Assembly (NCBI GenBank): GCA_016720425.1 | Contig: JADKKQ010000003.1 | Span: forward strand, 62,001 to 126,000 | From: Betaproteobacteria bacterium | GTDB taxonomy: Bacteria; Pseudomonadota; Gammaproteobacteria; Burkholderiales; Casimicrobiaceae | DNA: 64,000 nucleotides | Reading direction: 5' to 3' | Part shown: piece after piece, positions 43,546 through 52,442 of the stretch | Layout: every line of letters begins with the position of its first letter | How positions within the stretch are numbered: the first letter of the stretch is position 1 | The notes under the pieces: model-generated | Told to the model about the DNA's origin: nothing | What the model saw: only the letters and a program-made list of their open reading frames with translations | The model's database searches: none | Program-made: the position numbers and the translations under genes

Positions 43546-43998
43546 ATGGGACCCAGCAGCGCAGCCAAAGCCTACGCACAGATCGGCGTCGAAACCGGCG
43601 TGCACGCGGCCGACCCGGTCCGACTGGTGCTGATGCTCTACGACGGCGCGCTGGCGTCGATCGCCGATGCCGACCGGCACATGGCGGCCGGCAGCATCGC
43701 CGACAAGGGCCAGGCCATCTCGCGGGCGATCGCCATCATCGACGGCGGCCTGCGGGTCAGCCTCGACACCTCGCGCGGCGGCGCCATCGCCGCGCAGCTG
43801 TACGAGCTGTACGACTACATGGGACGACGGCTGCTGCTCGCGAGCCTGCGCAACGATCCCGCCGGTCTCGCCGAAGTCGCGCAACTGCTGCGCGAGTTGC
43901 GCAGCGCCTGGACCGAGCTCGCCGCCGGCAGGCCGGGGCTCGCCGCCCGGCCGGCCAGCTCCACCACCTCATCCACCGTACGCCTGGCGGCCGCATGA
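43546..43998 (+). CDS. fliS: Flagellin export chaperone FliS
   Basis: 150 residues, helical. AAKAYAQIGVETGVHAADPVRLVLMLYDGALASIADADRHMAAGSIADKGQAISRAIAIIDGGLRVSLDTSRGG is the FliS core. It binds the flagellin C-terminus to stop early polymerisation. Its end overlaps the fliT start by four bases. Confidence 0.95.
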   Translation: MGPSSAAKAYAQIGVETGVHAADPVRLVLMLYDGALASIADADRHMAAGSIADKGQAISRAIAIIDGGLRVSLDTSRGGAIAAQLYELYDYMGRRLLLASLRNDPAGLAEVAQLLRELRSAWTELAAGRPGLAARPASSTTSSTVRLAAA

Positions 43999-44330
43999 AC
44001 ATGAACCAGCAGCAACTCATACTCAGCCACTACGAATCGCTCGCCCACGTCTCGCAGCTGATGCTGCAGGCGGCGTGGCGCAACGACTGGGACACGCTGA
44101 TCGATGCCGAGGCCTGCTGCGCGTCGCTGATCGAGGGCCTGAAGGCGGCCGGAGATCCGGCCCAGGTCCTCGATGCCGAGGGCAGGAAGCGCAAGCACGA
44201 GATCATCCGCCGCGTGCTCGCCGACGACGCCCAGATCCGCGACCTGACGCAGGCGTGGTTGCGGCAGCAATCGGCTCACCTCGGCCACGACAAGAACACG
44301 CGCGCCCTCGAGGACGCGTACCGCTCGTAG
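43995..44330 (+). CDS. fliT: FliT-family chaperone
   Basis: 111 residues of alpha-helix: QQLILSHYESLAHVSQLMLQAAWRNDWDTLIDAEACCASLIEGLKAA, then RKRKHEIIRRVLADDAQIRDLTQAWLRQQSAHLG. FliT chaperones FliD and, in enterics, restrains FlhDC. Assigned by helical pattern, size and position after fliS. Confidence 0.8.
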   Translation: MNMNQQQLILSHYESLAHVSQLMLQAAWRNDWDTLIDAEACCASLIEGLKAAGDPAQVLDAEGRKRKHEIIRRVLADDAQIRDLTQAWLRQQSAHLGHDKNTRALEDAYRS

Positions 44331-44400
44331 GCGCGGGGGGCTCGCTCTCGGGCGTTGCCGGCGCCGTTACCGCAGCCATCTGCCGATCCCGGGACGCGCG

Positions 44401-45570
44401 ATGATCAACGTCCAGACGCTGGGAACGCTGCTGCGGACGCTGCAATCGGGCGACGTCACCGCGCGCGCGCCGGCGTCGCTGCAGCCGCTGGCTCCCACGC
44501 AGGCGGTCAAGGCGATTTCTCCGGAGAGCACCCCTGCGCAGCAGACCGGCGCGCGCGACGCCAGCCGCGGCCAGCCGCGCGCTGCCCGCCCGGCCGGCGA
44601 GACGCCGCCCCCGACCGGCACCGCCGGCCGCCCGGGCGCCACCGCCGGTCTCGCCGTGCCGGCCGGCACGGCCGCCGGGATGACCGCGCTGCTCGCCGAC
44701 CCCGATACCAACCCGGCCGCCGTCGTCACCCTCGCGGCGGCGACGGCCGACGGCATCGCCCCGCGGGTCGAAGCCCGTGCGCCTGCGCTCCCGCTGCCGG
44801 CATCGGCGCCGCCCACCGGGTTGCCGACGCCCGGCCCCAGCGGCGCCGCATCGCTGACGCTGTCGTCGGCGGCCCATCTCGTCGACACGCTGGCCCGGCT
44901 GCCGGGCGGCGAGCCGATCCGTCCGCCGTTGCCGCTGGCGAGCGCCACCGCCGCTCCCGAAGCGATCGCGCGCGCGCTGCAGCACTCGATCGTCGTCAGC
45001 GGCGTGTTCTACGAATCGCATCTCGCGCGCTGGGCACGCCAGCGCCATCCCGAAGCGGCGCTGCGGGTCGAGCCGCAGGCGAGCTGGCCGGCGGCGTCCG
45101 GTTCGGCCTTCGGCGCAGCGATGCCTCAGCACGACGTTCCCGCCTCGGCGTTGCCCGAGGCGCCCGCGTCGATGGCACTGCCGGTCCCCGAGGCGGCGGC
45201 GGGCGTTCCCGACGCCGCGCCGGCGCTGGTCCGCCAGCAGCTCGACGTGCTGGAGACCGGGCAGATCCTGTGGCGCGGCGACCTGTGGCAGGGCCAGCCG
45301 GCGACGATCGAAATCGCCGAGGACGACGCCGGCACCGACCCCGGGCAGGCCGCGGTGTGGCGAACCCGGCTCGCCCTGACCCTGCCGGGCCTGGGTGCGT
45401 TCGAGGCCCGGCTCGCGCTGTCCGGGCAGCGCCTCCACCTGCACCTCGTCGCTGCCGACGCGACCGGCGCCACCGCGCTGCGCGACGCGCTGCCGGAACT
45501 CGCCGCGGCGCTGGCCGCCCGCGCGCTCGACGTCGCCCCGGTGCGGCTCGACCATGGACTACGACGCTGA
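44401..45570 (+). CDS. Second FliK-like hook-length control protein
   Basis: 389 residues. The N-terminal two thirds are disordered, Ala/Pro/Thr-rich, interrupted by ALQHSIVVSGVFYESHLARWARQRHP. The C-terminal domain (about 275-385) resembles the FliK Flg_hook fold: GQPATIEIAEDDAG, WRTRLALTLPGLGAFEARLALSGQRLHLHLVAADATGATALRDALPELAAALAARALDVAPVRL. The true fliK is at 52443-53708. This paralogue is next to an FlhB-C-like domain, a pairing that suggests an accessory substrate switch. It overlaps the next gene by 17 bp. Confidence 0.75.
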   Translation: MINVQTLGTLLRTLQSGDVTARAPASLQPLAPTQAVKAISPESTPAQQTGARDASRGQPRAARPAGETPPPTGTAGRPGATAGLAVPAGTAAGMTALLADPDTNPAAVVTLAAATADGIAPRVEARAPALPLPASAPPTGLPTPGPSGAASLTLSSAAHLVDTLARLPGGEPIRPPLPLASATAAPEAIARALQHSIVVSGVFYESHLARWARQRHPEAALRVEPQASWPAASGSAFGAAMPQHDVPASALPEAPASMALPVPEAAAGVPDAAPALVRQQLDVLETGQILWRGDLWQGQPATIEIAEDDAGTDPGQAAVWRTRLALTLPGLGAFEARLALSGQRLHLHLVAADATGATALRDALPELAAALAARALDVAPVRLDHGLRR

Positions 45571-46675
45571 CTCCCGCCAGGTGGCGGTGGCGCTGCGCTA
45601 CGCCGACGGCGACACCGCGCCGGTGGTCGTCGCCAAGGGTCGCGGCGTGCTGGCCGACGAGATCATCCGCCGGGCCCGCGACGCCGGTCTCTTCGTCCAC
45701 GAGTCGCGCGAACTCGTCGCGCTGCTGCTGCAGGTCGATCTCGACCAGCGGATCCCGCCCGTGCTCTACGTCGCCATCGCCGAGCTCCTCTCCTGGGTCT
45801 ACCAGGTCGAACAGCGGGTGGTGCCGGACGATCCGTCGCGCCGCCCGGGCGACCCGATCGCGCGCAGCGCCGGCCGCGGCGGCGGGGGCACGATGACGAC
45901 CGAATCGACGCCGCGTGCCGGGACCGCCGCGGCCGCCGCCGACGACCACGAGCGCTTCCAGCTCCACGACCGGCTGGAGATCCTCGGCCTCGTGCGCACG
46001 CTGGTCGAGCGCCGCGCGCTGGTCAGCGTCGTCTACGGCGGCGGCAGCGGCTTCTTCGTGTCGGCGCTGCTGCAGGTGTCGTCCGCCAGCGGCGAGATCA
46101 TCGTCGACGGCGCCCCCGACCTGCCCGCGCACGCCGCCGCGCTGGCGTCGTCGCGGCTCACCTTCGCGACGCTGCTGGACAACATCCGCGTCCAGTTCCA
46201 CGCCGACGGTGCCGAGGACGCCGAATTCGAGGGCCAGCGGGCGCTGCGCATCGCCCTGCCCGACTCGGTGCTGCGGCTGCAGCGCCGCGCCGACTACCGC
46301 CTGCGGATCCCGCCCGCCGAAACACCGGTCTGTGAACTGCGAATTGACGCAAGCGCCATGCTGCCGTTGCGCGTCTACGACATCAGCTGCGGCGGCATCG
46401 CGCTCGTCGACTGGCCGGACGGGCAGGCCCCCGAGAACCATCGCCTCTACCGACAATGCCGGCTGCTGCTGGATGACGAGGAGCCGCTCGCCGCCGACCT
46501 CGAAGTGGTCTACGTCCTCGACCGGACCGAGTCCGACGGCCAGCGGGTGCGGCGCTGCGGTGCGCGCTTCGTCGACCTGCCCGGGACGCTGGCCACCCGC
46601 GTCCAGCGCTACATCACCCGGCTGGAACGGCGGCAAAAGGCGCTGCGCGACGCCCACGGGGGCGACCGGCGCTGA
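45554..46675 (+). CDS. Fusion of an FlhB-C-like (FhlX/EscU-type) export-switch domain and a YcgR PilZ flagellar brake
   Basis: 373 residues in one uninterrupted frame. Residues 1-90 match the cytoplasmic domain of FlhB after its NPTH site: RQVAVALRYADGDTAPVVVAKGRGVLADEIIRRARDAGLFVHESRELVALL. NPTH itself and any membrane part are absent. A 30-residue Gly/Arg-rich linker with an internal ATG (45893) leads to a YcgR N-terminal domain (about 125-230) and PilZ (about 240-365). The PilZ c-di-GMP motifs are intact: RADYR (RxxxR) and DISCGG (DxSxxG). Normally these are separate genes. A TGA overlaps ATG 45893 in the next frame, so one missing or added base could have fused two coupled genes. Confidence 0.75.
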   Translation: MDYDADSRQVAVALRYADGDTAPVVVAKGRGVLADEIIRRARDAGLFVHESRELVALLLQVDLDQRIPPVLYVAIAELLSWVYQVEQRVVPDDPSRRPGDPIARSAGRGGGGTMTTESTPRAGTAAAAADDHERFQLHDRLEILGLVRTLVERRALVSVVYGGGSGFFVSALLQVSSASGEIIVDGAPDLPAHAAALASSRLTFATLLDNIRVQFHADGAEDAEFEGQRALRIALPDSVLRLQRRADYRLRIPPAETPVCELRIDASAMLPLRVYDISCGGIALVDWPDGQAPENHRLYRQCRLLLDDEEPLAADLEVVYVLDRTESDGQRVRRCGARFVDLPGTLATRVQRYITRLERRQKALRDAHGGDRR

Positions 46676-46744
46676 TCGGCGTACGGACGGTCACGCCGTC
46701 GCTGCCGCGAGCACAACGCGCCGGCAGCGGACCGGCGACGACGG

Positions 46745-47086
46745 TCAGATCGGCAGGTTCATGATGTCCTGGTAGGCGGAGACGACCTTGTTCCGCACCT
46801 GGAGGGCCGCCTGGAAGGTCACGTTGGCTTTCTGCATCGCGACCATCGAGTCCTCCAGCGACACCGCGGCATCGCCCATCTGGAAGCGCGCCGCCAGCGT
46901 GTCGGCCCCCTTCAACGCCTGGTCGACGCGGTCGATGTTGGACTTGAGCAGCGACCCGAAATCGACCTCCTGCGCCGCCTTGGCGCCCCGCACCGGTCCG
47001 GTTGCCCCGGGCAGCGCGGTGGCCGCCGTGCGCGCGGCTTCGAGCTTGGCGAGCAGCGTGTCCATCGACACGGAGGTGAGGCCCAT
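46745..47086 (-). CDS. fliE: MS ring-rod junction protein FliE
   Basis: 113 residues. The C-terminal region is diagnostic: FGSLLKSNIDRVDQALKGADTLAARFQMGDAAVSLEDSMVAMQKANVTFQAALQVRNKVVSAYQDIMNLPI. ATG 47086 has GGAG eight bases upstream. It is divergent from fliF and convergent with the YcgR fusion. Confidence 0.95.
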   Translation of the reverse strand: MGLTSVSMDTLLAKLEAARTAATALPGATGPVRGAKAAQEVDFGSLLKSNIDRVDQALKGADTLAARFQMGDAAVSLEDSMVAMQKANVTFQAALQVRNKVVSAYQDIMNLPI

Positions 47087-47137
47087 CGGCGTTCTCCAGC
47101 GGTTGTTCGGCCCGGCGGGCCCCAAGTCATGGACCGA

Positions 47138-47231
47138 AGTCTAGGCGCCCCGCGCGCGAGGCCGGCGCCCGATAAGGCGCCGAAAACGCCTGCTTTTCCG
47201 CCGATGGAGGGCCGCGGCGGATCGCAATAAT
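47138..47231. promoter_or_regulatory. Divergent FlhDC-type class II promoter region, fliE / fliF
   Basis: Bipartite box GATAAG-N16-CTTTTC at 47171-47198. Toward fliF, 27 bp on, AATAAT (47226-47231). Toward fliE, 27 bp on, TAGACT (47143-47138). The arrangement mirrors flgB/flgA. Confidence 0.6.
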
Positions 47232-47261
47232 CGGCGCCATACACCCCCCCTTCCCCGTCCG

Positions 47262-48944
47262 ATGGCGAAAACTACCGTGGCCGAGACCGCTTCCTCCTCC
47301 CTCCCCGTCCCGACCGGTTCGGGTTCCCTGCTGGGCAGCCTGCCGCGGATGTCTCCCCGCCAGATCCTGGCGCTGATGCTCGGCAGCGCGGCGCTGATCG
47401 CGGTCGCCGTCGGTGCCTGGATCTGGACCCAGGCGCCCGACTACCGCGTGCTCTACAGCGGGCTGTCCGACCGCGACGGCGGCTCGATCATCGGCGCGCT
47501 CAACCAGATGAACGTCCCCTACCGCTTCGCGGAAGGCGGCGGCGCCATCCTGGTGCCTGGCGACAAGGTGCACGACGCGCGGCTGCGGCTCGCCTCGCAG
47601 GGGCTGCCGAAGGGCAGCGTCGTCGGCTTCGAACTCGTCGACAACCAGAAATTCGGCGCCACCCAGTTCCAGGAGCAGATCAACTACCAGCGTGGCCTCG
47701 AAGGCGAGCTGGCGCGCTCGATCCAGTCGCTGTCGGCGGTCGCCGCGGCGCGCGTCCACCTGGCGATCCCCAAGCCGTCGGTGTTCCTGCGCGAGCAGCA
47801 GAACCCCTCGGCGTCGGTGCTGCTGACGCTCAACGCCGGCCGCCAGCTCGATCGCTCGCAGGTCACCGGCATCATCAACCTGGTCGCGTCCAGCGTGCCC
47901 GAGCTCTCGCCCAACAGCGTCAGCGTGCTGGACCAGAACGGCAGCCTGCTCTCGCGCAACGGCACCGGCATCGACAACGGCGGCCTCGACCCGTCGCAGC
48001 TGTCCTACATCAAGCAGATCGAGACCGAGACCATCCGCCGCATCGCCGACATCCTCGAACCGATCGTCGGCCGCAACAATGCCCGGGTCCAGGTCACCGC
48101 CGACGTCGACTTCCAGCGCGTCGAATCGGTCGCCGAGACCTTCAAGCCCAACCAGGATCCCAAGGTCGCGGCGATCCGGACGCAACAGCTGTCGACGTCG
48201 CAGACCAGCGGCTCCGCCGCCGGCGCGCTGGGCATTCCGGGCGCGCTGTCGAACCAGCCCTCGGCCGCGGGCACCGCCACCACCGACGGCCGGCAGCCGC
48301 AGAACGGCGCCGCCGGCGTCGCCACCGTCAACGGCACCGGCGCGAGCGGCCCGAGCAGCGCGAAGAAGGACGAAGCGGTCGCCTACGAAGTCGACAAGAC
48401 GATCCAGCACACCCGTGCCAACGTCGGCGGCATCAAGCGCCTCACCGCCGCCATCGTCGTCAACCACCGCCGGCAGGTGGACAAGGACGGCAAAGCCACG
48501 ACGGCGCCGCTGACCGAGAAGGACCTGGAACAGGTGAACGCGCTGGTGCGCGAGGCGATGGGCTTCAACAAGGAGCGCGGCGACTCGCTCAACATCGTCA
48601 ACACCGCGTTCAACGAGCCGGAAAGGGAGACGGTCGCCGACGTCCCGTTCTACAAGCAGCCGGACAACGTCCAGCTCGCCAAGGACACCGGCAAATACCT
48701 GCTGTTCGCGCTGCTGATCGGCTATCTGTACTTCGGCGTGCTGAAGCCGATGATGGCCAAGGCGCTCGAATCGCTGCCGGCACCGGCACCGCTGCCGGCG
48801 CTGGCCGGCGGCGACGAGGCCGGCCTCCTCTCCGGCCCGGCGGACCGCCGCGGCGACCAGCTGCAGATTGCCCGCAAGATCGCGCGCGAGGACCCGAAGG
48901 TCGTCGCCAATGTCGTCAAGTCGTGGGTGACCAAGGATGAATGA
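47262..48944 (+). CDS. fliF: Flagellar MS-ring protein FliF
   Basis: 560 residues with two membrane helices: near 40-62 (ILALMLGSAALIAVAVGAWIW) and near 475-495 (YLLFALLIGYLYFGVLKPMM). The periplasmic YscJ-like domain shows YRVLYSGLSDRDGGSIIGALNQMNVPYRF and LARSIQSLSAVAAARVHLAIPKPSVFLREQQNPSASVLL. The C-terminal tail QLQIARKIAREDPKVVANVVKSWVTKDE binds FliG. It overlaps fliG by eight bases. Base of the basal body. Confidence 0.97.
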   Translation: MAKTTVAETASSSLPVPTGSGSLLGSLPRMSPRQILALMLGSAALIAVAVGAWIWTQAPDYRVLYSGLSDRDGGSIIGALNQMNVPYRFAEGGGAILVPGDKVHDARLRLASQGLPKGSVVGFELVDNQKFGATQFQEQINYQRGLEGELARSIQSLSAVAAARVHLAIPKPSVFLREQQNPSASVLLTLNAGRQLDRSQVTGIINLVASSVPELSPNSVSVLDQNGSLLSRNGTGIDNGGLDPSQLSYIKQIETETIRRIADILEPIVGRNNARVQVTADVDFQRVESVAETFKPNQDPKVAAIRTQQLSTSQTSGSAAGALGIPGALSNQPSAAGTATTDGRQPQNGAAGVATVNGTGASGPSSAKKDEAVAYEVDKTIQHTRANVGGIKRLTAAIVVNHRRQVDKDGKATTAPLTEKDLEQVNALVREAMGFNKERGDSLNIVNTAFNEPERETVADVPFYKQPDNVQLAKDTGKYLLFALLIGYLYFGVLKPMMAKALESLPAPAPLPALAGGDEAGLLSGPADRRGDQLQIARKIAREDPKVVANVVKSWVTKDE

Positions 48945-49932
48945 GATCGGACTCGAGAACAGTGCCATCCTGCTCATGTCGCTGGGCGAGGAGGAGGCGG
49001 CCGAGGTCTTCAAGCTGCTCGGGCCCAAGGACGTGCAGCGCATCGGCCAGGCGATGTCGAAGCTGAAGCAGGTCACCAAGGACCGGATCGACGAAGTGCT
49101 CGGAAGCTTCGCCGAGCAGGCCGACCAGCACAGCTCGATCGGCGCCGACAGCGACGGCTACATCCGCAACGTGCTCACCAAGGCGCTCGGCGACGACAAG
49201 GCCGGGTTCCTGCTCGACCGCATCCTGCAGGGGGGCGACTCGGCCGGGATCGAGAGCCTCAAGTGGATGGATCCGGCGAGCGTCGCCGAGCTCATCAAGA
49301 GCGAGCATCCGCAGATCATCGCCTCGATCCTCGTCCACCTCGAGCGCGACCAGGCGTCGGAGATCCTCTCGCACTTCACCGAGGGCTTGCGCAACGACGT
49401 CATCCTGCGCATCGCCACGCTGGACGGCATCCAGCCCTCGGCGCTGCGCGAACTCAACGACGTGCTGGCCCGCGCCCTCGCCGGCGCCGACAACGTGCGC
49501 AAGGCGGCGCTGGGCGGCGTGCGGGCGGCCGCCGAGATCCTCAACTTCATGGGCACCGCGCAGGAGACCGTGGTGATCGACGCCGTGAAGGAATACGACA
49601 ACGAGCTGGCGCAGAAGATCCTCGACGAGATGTTCGTGTTCGAGAACCTGCTCGACGTCGACGACCGCGGCATCCAGTCGCTGCTGCGCGAAGTCCAGTC
49701 GGAGTCGCTGATCGTCGCGCTGAAGGGCGCCAGCGAGGAGCTGCGCGAGAAGATCTTCCGCAACATGTCGCAGCGCGCGGCGGAGATGCTGCGCGACGAC
49801 CTCGAAGCCAAGGGCCCGGTGCGGGTCAGCGAAGTCGAGTCGGAACAGAAGGAAATCCTGAAGATCGTCCGCCGCATGGCCGACGAAGGCACGGTCGTCC
49901 TCGGAGGCAAGGGTGAAGAGCAGTTCGTCTGA
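48937..49932 (+). CDS. fliG: Flagellar motor switch protein FliG
   Basis: 331 residues, the standard length. N domain: NSAILLMSLGEEEAAEVFKLLGPKDVQRIGQAM. Middle domain: KWMDPASVAELIKSEHPQIIASILVHLE, the EHPQ motif. C domain: FVFENLLDVDDRGIQSLLREVQSESLIVALKGASEELREKIFRNMSQRAAEML, with the charged torque-generating helix. It interacts with MotA and FliM/FliN. Confidence 0.97.
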   Translation: MNEIGLENSAILLMSLGEEEAAEVFKLLGPKDVQRIGQAMSKLKQVTKDRIDEVLGSFAEQADQHSSIGADSDGYIRNVLTKALGDDKAGFLLDRILQGGDSAGIESLKWMDPASVAELIKSEHPQIIASILVHLERDQASEILSHFTEGLRNDVILRIATLDGIQPSALRELNDVLARALAGADNVRKAALGGVRAAAEILNFMGTAQETVVIDAVKEYDNELAQKILDEMFVFENLLDVDDRGIQSLLREVQSESLIVALKGASEELREKIFRNMSQRAAEMLRDDLEAKGPVRVSEVESEQKEILKIVRRMADEGTVVLGGKGEEQFV

Positions 49933-50539
49933 AGTGTTCGCCCGGGACACGCTCTCGGCCTACCAGCGCTGGGAGCTCGCGTCGCTGGCCGGGAGCGCGC
50001 CCGGCGCAGGGCGCGAGCAGGCCGCCCGCGACGCCGAGCTCGCAAGCTGCCGCGCCGAAGCGGTCGCCGAAGGCCGCGCCGCCGGTTACGCCGCGGGCCT
50101 CGCCCAGGCGACCGCGGAGCGGACCCGCCTCACCGCGCTGTTGCAGACGCTCGACGCCGCTGCGGGCGACCACGAGCAGCGGCTGATGGACGAGGTGCTG
50201 GACCTCGCGCTGGTGCTCGGACGCCAGCTGGTCGGCGAGGCGCTGTCGGTGCGGCGCGAGTTCGTGCTGCCGATCGTGGCCGCCGCGCTGCAGCAGCTGC
50301 CGCAGTCGACGCAGCGCGTCCAGCTGCTGGTGCACCCCGACGATCTCGAACTCGTCGGCCGTCACCTCGCCGGCGACGCCACGCACGCCCGCTGCCAGCT
50401 ACAGGCCGATCCGCTGATCGCGCCCGGCGGCTGCCGCATCGAGACCGAGCAATGCGAGATCGACGCCACGCTGCCGACGCGCTGGAAGCGGCTGCTGGCC
50501 GGACTGGGACGCTCCGATGAATGGCTCGAACCGGAGTGA
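49913..50539 (+). CDS. fliH: Flagellar export ATPase regulator FliH
   Basis: 208 residues. The N-terminus has RDTLSAYQRWELASL and a long Ala/Arg/Glu-rich helix with GRAAGYAAGLAQA (GxxxG-type repeats). The C-terminal region with RQLVGEALSVRREFVLPIVAAALQQLPQSTQRVQLLVHPDDLELV and ADPLIAPGGCRIETEQCEIDATLPTRWKRLL is conserved. GTG start inside fliG. It forms a stator-like link between FliI and FliN. Confidence 0.92.
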   Translation: MKSSSSEVFARDTLSAYQRWELASLAGSAPGAGREQAARDAELASCRAEAVAEGRAAGYAAGLAQATAERTRLTALLQTLDAAAGDHEQRLMDEVLDLALVLGRQLVGEALSVRREFVLPIVAAALQQLPQSTQRVQLLVHPDDLELVGRHLAGDATHARCQLQADPLIAPGGCRIETEQCEIDATLPTRWKRLLAGLGRSDEWLEPE

Positions 50540-51944
50540 TTTTGCGCAGGAGTGCGCGAGCTTCCTCGAGCAATGCCAGCAGGCCGCGGTCGGCGTCAGG
50601 ACGATCCAGGTGCGCGGCCGGCTGACGCGCGTCGCTGGACTGGTGATGGAGGCCACCGGCCTCAAGCTCGGCGTCGGTTCGTCGTGCCTGATCGAACAGC
50701 CCGACGTCGGCGCGGTCGAGGCCGAGGTCGTCGGCTTTGCCGGCGACCGGCTGTTCCTGATGCCGGTGTCGGACATCCACGGCCTGACCCCGCGCGCGTC
50801 GGTGACGCCGCTCGAGCCGCCCGCGCCGCGCCCGCGGCTGCGCCAGCCACTGGTCCGCCGGCGCCGCGCGACCGACCAGGCCAAGCACCTGCCGGTCGGC
50901 GACCACCTCCTCGGCCGCGTCGTCGACGGCGCCGGCCGCCCGCTCGACGGGCTGGGCACGATCCCGCGGGACGAGCTGCGCTCGCTGCAAAGCCGGCCGT
51001 TCAACCCCATCGCCCGCGAACCGATCGCCACCATCCTCGACGTCGGCGTGCGCGCGATCAATTCGCTGCTGACCGTCGGCCGCGGCCAGCGCCTGGGGCT
51101 GTTCGCCGGCAGCGGCGTCGGCAAGAGCGTGCTGCTCGGCATGATGGCCCGCTACACGACCGCGGACGTCATCGTCGTCGGCCTGATCGGCGAGCGCGGC
51201 CGCGAAGTCAAGGAGTTCATCGAGCAGATCCTCGGCGCCGAGGGTCTCGCCCGCTCGGTGGTCGTCGCCGCCCCCGCCGACACGCCGCCGCTGGTGCGGA
51301 TGCAGGGCGCCGCCTACGCCACGACCATCGCCGAGCACTTCCGCGACCAGGGCCGCCACGTGCTGCTGATCATGGACTCGCTGACCCGCTACGCGATGGC
51401 GCAGCGGGAGATCGCGCTGGCGATCGGCGAGCCGCCCGCCACCAAGGGCTACCCGCCGTCGGTGTTCGCGCGCCTGCCGCAGCTGGTCGAGCGCGCCGGC
51501 AACGGCGTGCAGGGCGGCGGCTCGATCACCGCGTTCTACACGGTGCTGACCGAGGGCGACGATCCGCAGGACCCGATCGCCGACGCGGCGCGCGCCATCC
51601 TCGACGGCCACATCGTGCTGTCGCGGAACCTGGCCGAGGGCGGCCACTACCCCGCCATCGACATCGAGGCCTCGATCAGCCGCGCGATGCACAGCCTCGT
51701 CCCGCCGCCGCAGATGGAGCGCGTGCGCCGCTTCAAGCAGCTCTACTCTCGCTACCAGCGCAACCGCGACCTGATCAACGTCGGCGCCTACGCCGCGGGT
51801 TCCGATCCGCTGCTCGACCAGGCGATCGCCGCCTGGCCGAACATCGAAGGCTTCCTGCAGCAGGACATGCAGGAGCAGGTGCCGCTCGCGCAGGGCAGCG
51901 CCGAGCTCGACGCCTTCCTTGCCGGCGCGACCGGTCGCGCCTGA
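50517..51944 (+). CDS. fliI: Flagellum-specific ATP synthase FliI
   Basis: 475 residues, an F1-beta-like hexameric ATPase. Walker A is FAGSGVGKSVLLG near residue 197. Also present are VVGLIGERGREVKEFIEQIL, the Walker B VLLIMDSLTRYAMAQREIALAIGEPP and KGYPPSVFARLPQLVERAGN. The C-terminus carries AYAAGSDPLLDQAIAAWPNIEGFLQQ. It supplies energy for unfolding and release of export substrates. Confidence 0.97.
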   Translation: MNGSNRSDFAQECASFLEQCQQAAVGVRTIQVRGRLTRVAGLVMEATGLKLGVGSSCLIEQPDVGAVEAEVVGFAGDRLFLMPVSDIHGLTPRASVTPLEPPAPRPRLRQPLVRRRRATDQAKHLPVGDHLLGRVVDGAGRPLDGLGTIPRDELRSLQSRPFNPIAREPIATILDVGVRAINSLLTVGRGQRLGLFAGSGVGKSVLLGMMARYTTADVIVVGLIGERGREVKEFIEQILGAEGLARSVVVAAPADTPPLVRMQGAAYATTIAEHFRDQGRHVLLIMDSLTRYAMAQREIALAIGEPPATKGYPPSVFARLPQLVERAGNGVQGGGSITAFYTVLTEGDDPQDPIADAARAILDGHIVLSRNLAEGGHYPAIDIEASISRAMHSLVPPPQMERVRRFKQLYSRYQRNRDLINVGAYAAGSDPLLDQAIAAWPNIEGFLQQDMQEQVPLAQGSAELDAFLAGATGRA

Positions 51945-51963
51945 GAGGCTGAGCCCCGACCGC

Positions 51964-52425
51964 ATGGCACCGAACCAATCTTTCCTGATGCTGCAGCAGC
52001 TGGCGGAGCAGCGGCGCGACAGCTGGACGCGCAAGCTCGGCGTCGCGCTCGCGCAGACGCAGGAGTCGCAGGACCGGCTGCGGCTGCTGGTCGATTATCG
52101 TGCCGACTACCAGGGCCGGCTGGAACGCGCGGCCCGCGGCGGCATCGCCGGCGAGGGGCTGCGCAACTACCAGGCGTTCCTCGCCAATCTCGAACGCGCG
52201 ATCGAGCAGCAGGCGCGCACGCTCGCCGACCTGCAGGCCGACGTGTCGCGCCTGCGGGCCGAGATCGCCAACGAACAGCGGCAGATCGAATCCTACCTGG
52301 TGCTGCAGCGCCGCCGCGCCCGCACCGAGACCCAGCGCGAACATCGTCGCCAGCAGTCGCAGCAGGACGAATTCGCCACCAACTCGGTCATTCGCCTCAC
52401 TCGCCGTGGCGGCGGTGACGACTGA
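51964..52425 (+). CDS. fliJ: Flagellar export protein FliJ
   Basis: 153 residues of antiparallel coiled coil: FLMLQQLAEQRRDSWTRKLGVALAQTQESQDRLRLLVDYRADYQGRLERAA and QARTLADLQADVSRLRAEIANEQRQIESYLVLQRR, ending QDEFATNSVIRLTRR. FliJ sits in the FliI hexamer pore and recycles chaperones. ATG 51964 is the conserved start. Confidence 0.92.
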   Translation: MAPNQSFLMLQQLAEQRRDSWTRKLGVALAQTQESQDRLRLLVDYRADYQGRLERAARGGIAGEGLRNYQAFLANLERAIEQQARTLADLQADVSRLRAEIANEQRQIESYLVLQRRRARTETQREHRRQQSQQDEFATNSVIRLTRRGGGDD

Positions 52426-52442
52426 TCGCAGCGGAGAACCCG

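Noticed and set aside
47167..47175. GCCCGATAA near fliE/fliF as a sigma-28 -10
   Set aside because: No TAAA/TCAAG -35 at the right spacing; the site overlaps the FlhDC-type box instead.
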